NCBI GenBank assembly: GCA_013152755.1
Contig: JAADFR010000004.1
Location: forward strand, 5,032-63,123
Direction: 5' to 3'
DNA: 58,092 nt
From: Alphaproteobacteria bacterium
GTDB lineage: Bacteria; Pseudomonadota; Alphaproteobacteria; Sphingomonadales; Emcibacteraceae
In this document: piece by piece, positions 53,413 through 58,092 of the stretch
Position numbering within the stretch: position 1 is the first letter of the stretch
How the letters are laid out: the number at the start of each line of letters is the position of its first letter
The notes under the pieces: generated by a model
Databases searched by the model: none
Told to the model about the DNA's origin: nothing
The model's input: the letters and a program-made list of their open reading frames with translations, nothing else
Program-made: the position numbers and the translations under genes

Positions 53413-54309
53413 ATGAAAAAAGGCATGAAAAAAATTATTTTACTGGCCGGACCAACGGCTAGCGGAAAATCGGCTACGGCCCTTGATTGGGCTTTAGTGC
53501 AGGGCGGGGAAATTGTCAATTCTGACAGTATGCAGATTTACTGTGACCTCAATGAGTTGACCGCCCGGCCTACGGTAGCGGAGATGACCCGTTGCCCCCA
53601 TCACCTTTACGGGGTTTTGCCGGGTGATGATCTTTGCTCGGCGGAACGCTGGCGGAATATGGCGCTCGGGGTGATTGAGGATATATGGCAAAGGGGCGCC
53701 ATTCCCATTGTGGTTGGCGGGACGGGACTTTATTTCAGGAGTCTGATAGAGGGCCTGTCGGCAGTGCCGGAAATTGACCCGCAGATCCGCCGGGAAATTC
53801 GGGAAACCGTAACGCCTGAGACCGCGGAAGATGCCCACGCGCGGTTGGCTTCTCTGGACCCGGTCATGGCGGACAGGTTGCCTTCCGGTGACAGTCAGCG
53901 CATTGCCCGCGCGCTGGAGGTTATCCTGTCCACCGGGAAATCCCTGAAATACTGGCAGGATATTCCGCCCACAGGCGGCCTTGAGGAACGGGCGGATGTG
54001 GTGATTGAAAAGAATGTCACGGTTATGGAGCGGGCGACCCTCTATGAACGCTGTGACCGGCGGTTGCGTCAGATGGTGGAGCAGGGTGCCGCTATCCAAG
54101 AGGTGCGCGCTCTATTGGCCTTGGACTATCCCCCCACATTACCGGTGATGAAATCATTGGGCGTGCCACAAATCACCCGCTATTTGCGGGATGAGATTTC
54201 GCTGGAGGAAGCGATTATATTAAGTCAGACCGCTACCCGTCAGTTTGCCAAACGGCAGATGACCTGGTTTCGTAATCAGTGCGGACAGTGGAATAAGATA
54301 GAATTGTAA
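53413..54309 (+). CDS. miaA: tRNA dimethylallyltransferase
   Basis: Transfers an isopentenyl group to A37 of tRNAs reading UNN codons (about 298 aa). Motifs are Walker A AGPTASGKSATA, VNSDSMQIY, VVGGTGLYFRSL and RQFAKRQMTWFRNQ at the C-terminus. Two starts are possible: ATG 53413 without a ribosome site (TATATA lies about 20 bp upstream), or ATG 53425. The order serB/miaA then ilvB is common in this class. Confidence 0.96.
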   Translation: MKKGMKKIILLAGPTASGKSATALDWALVQGGEIVNSDSMQIYCDLNELTARPTVAEMTRCPHHLYGVLPGDDLCSAERWRNMALGVIEDIWQRGAIPIVVGGTGLYFRSLIEGLSAVPEIDPQIRREIRETVTPETAEDAHARLASLDPVMADRLPSGDSQRIARALEVILSTGKSLKYWQDIPPTGGLEERADVVIEKNVTVMERATLYERCDRRLRQMVEQGAAIQEVRALLALDYPPTLPVMKSLGVPQITRYLRDEISLEEAIILSQTATRQFAKRQMTWFRNQCGQWNKIEL

Positions 54310-54426
54310 TATTAATAAATAAATTAACATTATTTTATACTATTATTACAATAATATGGCTTGACTTGGTAATAATATGACTTTAGGGTGCCAAAAGTCA
54401 GGAAGCCATTATGATATGTGTTTCAT

Positions 54427-54455
54427 TTGCCAAAGGGCATGGAAACGGATATATA
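54427..54455 (+). promoter_or_regulatory. Candidate promoter of the ilvBNC operon
   Basis: TTGCCA (54427-54432) and TATATA (54450-54455) are 17 bp apart. The leader would run from about 54462 to 54564 and contains a hairpin. No leader peptide rich in Ile, Leu and Val is seen; a 23-codon frame at 54411-54482 is not enriched enough. Confidence 0.4.
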
Positions 54456-54503
54456 GTGCTTTCTTTTCTTATGTTTGCATAAGATGACATAATATTTTGC
54501 GTT

Positions 54504-54529
54504 CGAAGTATCTTTATAGAGATTCTTCG
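54504..54529 (+). other. Hairpin in the ilvB leader
   Basis: CGAAGTATCT and AGATTCTTCG pair with one mismatch around a 6-nt loop, 35 bp before the ilvB start. There is no T-tract, so it is not a simple terminator. It may be a protein site or a leader structure. Confidence 0.3.
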
Positions 54530-54564
54530 GAATTGACACAGAACGGAATTAGGAAAGGGTTATC

Positions 54565-56322
54565 ATGTCCGGTAAAGCCATCAGCGGCGCAGAGATCATC
54601 ATAAATTCACTGGTGGATTTGGGTGTCGAGGTGATTTTTGGCTATCCTGGCGGGGCGGTATTGCCGCTCTATGATGCCCTGTATGATCAGGATAAGATCC
54701 GTCATATTCTGGTCCGTCACGAACAGGCTGCCGTTCATGCGGCGGAGGGCTATGCCCGCTCCACCGGAAAGGTCGGCGTTGTTCTGGTCACCTCCGGCCC
54801 CGGGGCGACCAATGCGGTCACCGGCCTTACCGATGCCATGCTGGATTCCATCCCGGTGATCTGTATTACCGGGCAGGTGCCGGTTCACCTGATTGGCAGT
54901 GATGCCTTTCAGGAGGCCGATACAGTGGGCATAACCCGCCATTGTACCAAGCATAATTATCTGGTGCGGGATGTGGACAAGCTGTCGCGGACCATGCATG
55001 AGGCCTTCTATGTGGCCACCAGTGGCCGTCCCGGCCCGGTGGTGATTGATGTGCCAAAGGATGTTCAGATTTACACCAGTGATCACGTCCACAGCGGCAC
55101 CATAAAACACGCGAGCTATCGCCCGGAAGTCAAGGGCGACATTAACGCCATTCGGGAAGCGGTAAAGCTCTTGGCCGGGGCTAAAAAGCCGGTTTTCTAT
55201 ACGGGCGGCGGGGTGATCAACTCAGGTCCGGCGGCGGCGCAGTTGCTCCGTGAAATGGTACAGCTCACCGGCGCGCCAATCACCAGCACCCTTATGGGTC
55301 TTGGAGCCTATCCCGCTTCTGACAAGCAATTTTTGGGCATGTTGGGTATGCATGGCACTTATGAGGCCAATAATGCCATGCATGACTGCGATGTGATGAT
55401 CTGTGTGGGGGCGCGTTTTGATGACCGGGTAACCGGGCGTCTGGATGCTTTTTCACCAAACTCCAAGAAAATCCATATAGATATTGACCGTTCATCCATT
55501 AACAAGACCGTGCGTGTTGATGTGCCTATCGTTGGCGATGTGGCCCATGTTCTGGAAGATATGCTTAAATTATGGAAAGCCACCACGCTTGAGAATGGCC
55601 GCCAGTCCTATGATGACTGGTGGGCGGAAATTGAGGTTTGGCGTCAGCGGGATTGCTTGAAATACACACCGCAGGACGATGTGATCATGCCGCAATACGC
55701 CCTTGAACGCTTGCAGGAGCTGACCAAAGACAAGGATGTTTATTTCACTACCGAGGTGGGACAGCATCAGATGTGGGCGGCGCAATATCTGAAATTTGAC
55801 CAGCCCAACCGCTGGATGACCTCCGGCGGCCTCGGTACTATGGGCTATGGTTTCCCGGCGGCGGTGGGGGTACAGATCGCCCATCCGGATGCGTTGGTCA
55901 TTGATGTGGCGGGGGAAGCCTCTATCCAGATGAATATTCAGGAAATCGGCACCGCCATTCAATATGGCCTTCCGGTCAAGATTTTCATTCTCAATAATGA
56001 ATATATGGGCATGGTGCGCCAGTGGCAGGAACTGAACCACGGCGGCCGTTATTCACAATCCTATTCCGAAAGCCTGCCCGATTTTGTGGCTTTGGCCAAG
56101 GCCTACGGTGGTCACGGTATCGTGGTGGAAAAGCCGGATGAGGTAGACGGGGCGATCCGCGAAATGATTGAGACGGACGGTCTGGTTATTGTGGATTGCC
56201 GGGTGGCAAAGCTGGCCAATTGTTTCCCTATGGTGCCCAGCGGCGCGGCCCATAATGAAATGATTTTGCCCGAGGAAGACGAGGAAAATCAGGAATATGA
56301 AGGGGGCGCGGCCCTGGTATAG
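54565..56322 (+). CDS. ilvB: Acetolactate synthase, large subunit
   Basis: Thiamine-diphosphate enzyme for the first common step of branched-chain amino acid synthesis (585 aa). The N-terminal domain begins with GYPGGAVLPLYDAL and has the catalytic Glu in VRHEQAAVHAAEGYAR. The C-terminal ThDP domain has GEASIQMNIQEIGTA and NNEYMGMVRQWQE. ATG 54565 has AGGAAAGG upstream. ilvN follows by 20 bp. Confidence 0.97.
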   Translation: MSGKAISGAEIIINSLVDLGVEVIFGYPGGAVLPLYDALYDQDKIRHILVRHEQAAVHAAEGYARSTGKVGVVLVTSGPGATNAVTGLTDAMLDSIPVICITGQVPVHLIGSDAFQEADTVGITRHCTKHNYLVRDVDKLSRTMHEAFYVATSGRPGPVVIDVPKDVQIYTSDHVHSGTIKHASYRPEVKGDINAIREAVKLLAGAKKPVFYTGGGVINSGPAAAQLLREMVQLTGAPITSTLMGLGAYPASDKQFLGMLGMHGTYEANNAMHDCDVMICVGARFDDRVTGRLDAFSPNSKKIHIDIDRSSINKTVRVDVPIVGDVAHVLEDMLKLWKATTLENGRQSYDDWWAEIEVWRQRDCLKYTPQDDVIMPQYALERLQELTKDKDVYFTTEVGQHQMWAAQYLKFDQPNRWMTSGGLGTMGYGFPAAVGVQIAHPDALVIDVAGEASIQMNIQEIGTAIQYGLPVKIFILNNEYMGMVRQWQELNHGGRYSQSYSESLPDFVALAKAYGGHGIVVEKPDEVDGAIREMIETDGLVIVDCRVAKLANCFPMVPSGAAHNEMILPEEDEENQEYEGGAALV

Positions 56323-56342
56323 CCGGGCGCAGGAGAAGAGAT

Positions 56343-57927
<1,585 letters not shown>

Positions 57928-57944
57928 GCTGATACAAATCATTA

Positions 57945-57978
57945 AATGGCCCCCTTGGGAAACCGAGGGGGCCATTTT
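57945..57978 (+). terminator. Intrinsic terminator of ilvBNC
   Basis: A 14-bp stem (AATGGCCCCCTTGG / CCGAGGGGGCCATT, one G-T pair) with a GAAA loop and a short T-run. Confidence 0.9.
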
Positions 57979-57993
57979 CATATAATAATGTCT

Positions 57994-58016
57994 TTCCTGC
58001 ACAGGCAGGAATCCAG
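57994..58016. repeat. Short palindromic intergenic repeat candidate
   Basis: TTCCTGC-ACAG-GCAGGAA followed by TCCAG resembles a common dispersed intergenic repeat of the form TTCCTGCG-N-GCAGGAATCCAG seen in many proteobacterial genomes. Only one copy is in the window, so repeat status is inferred. Confidence 0.4.
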
Positions 58017-58061
58017 TATGATGGGGAAAGATGGTGCAGATACGGGTAGAAGTTGGGACGT

Positions 58062-58092
58062 ATGATACAATTGGATGACCTGAAAAAGAATA
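58062..58092 (+). CDS. Possible start of a gene cut by the window end
   Basis: ATG 58062 opens a frame of 10 codons (MIQLDDLKKN) that runs off the window, with a weak GGGAC about 4 nt upstream. It is too short to name. Confidence 0.2.
   Translation, partial: MIQLDDLKKN

Noticed and set aside
54411-54482. Leader peptide for ilvB attenuation
   Set aside because: The 23-codon frame is not enriched in Ile, Leu or Val codons in tandem, and no terminator follows.

Overview
This 58 kb window (about 50% GC) looks like chromosome from a Gram-negative alphaproteobacterium. Several gene orders are typical of that class: rpmH-rnpA-yidD-yidC-engB-argB, dapD-dapE next to truA-fmt-def, recR-ybaB-dnaX, hflK-hflC-degP, and serB/miaA followed by ilvB-ilvN-ilvC. 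A DUF2336 protein and PEP-CTERM surface proteins are also present. A marine lineage of the Kordiimonadales/Emcibacterales type is a guess from gene content only.

Layout: (1) 1-6905 holds the 3' end of a gamma-glutamyltransferase gene, two PEP-CTERM genes, a small Lys/Ala-rich protein, a CPA2 cation:proton antiporter and a sensor histidine kinase. (2) 7044-22623 is mostly housekeeping: the rpmH to argB cluster, a diguanylate cyclase with a DUF2336 partner, a HAD nucleotidase, dapDE, truA/fmt/def and rmuC, ending with a soluble chemotaxis transducer. (3) 22656-30904 holds a PAS protein paired with that transducer, a GFA protein, recR-ybaB-dnaX, and a MacAB/Dev-like efflux operon (adaptor, ATPase, two permeases). 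(4) 30939-37255 is an accessory locus: a membrane-anchored CadC/ToxR-like regulator between two related secreted four-cysteine proteins, followed by a large outer-membrane beta-barrel and an exported partner. (5) 37361-44303 is a PEP-CTERM region: a third PEP-CTERM gene and an operon of exosortase-associated acyltransferase, TPR lipoprotein and an E1-like/nitroreductase fusion. (6) 44298-58092 holds a CoA-binding protein and apbC, hflKC, degP, a peroxiredoxin, two tandem MDR oxidoreductases, serB, miaA and ilvBNC.

Two regulatory layers can be read directly from the DNA. First, all three PEP-CTERM genes have a textbook sigma-54 (-24/-12) promoter, and 62-75 bp upstream of it a shared 17-bp element, TGTAAA-N5-CYGACA. 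This fits RpoN plus an enhancer-binding protein of the PrsR kind; no exosortase, PrsK or PrsR gene lies in the window. Second, three promoters of the accessory locus share a tandem direct repeat, TCAAR-N5-TCA-N8-TCAAGCA, with half-sites at 0, 10 and 21 bp. This is the helical spacing expected for an OmpR/CadC-type winged-helix protein, and the locus encodes one. I regard this regulator, secreted pair, barrel and partner as the best candidate for an undescribed system.

No rRNA, tRNA, CRISPR array, intact insertion sequence or prophage was seen.
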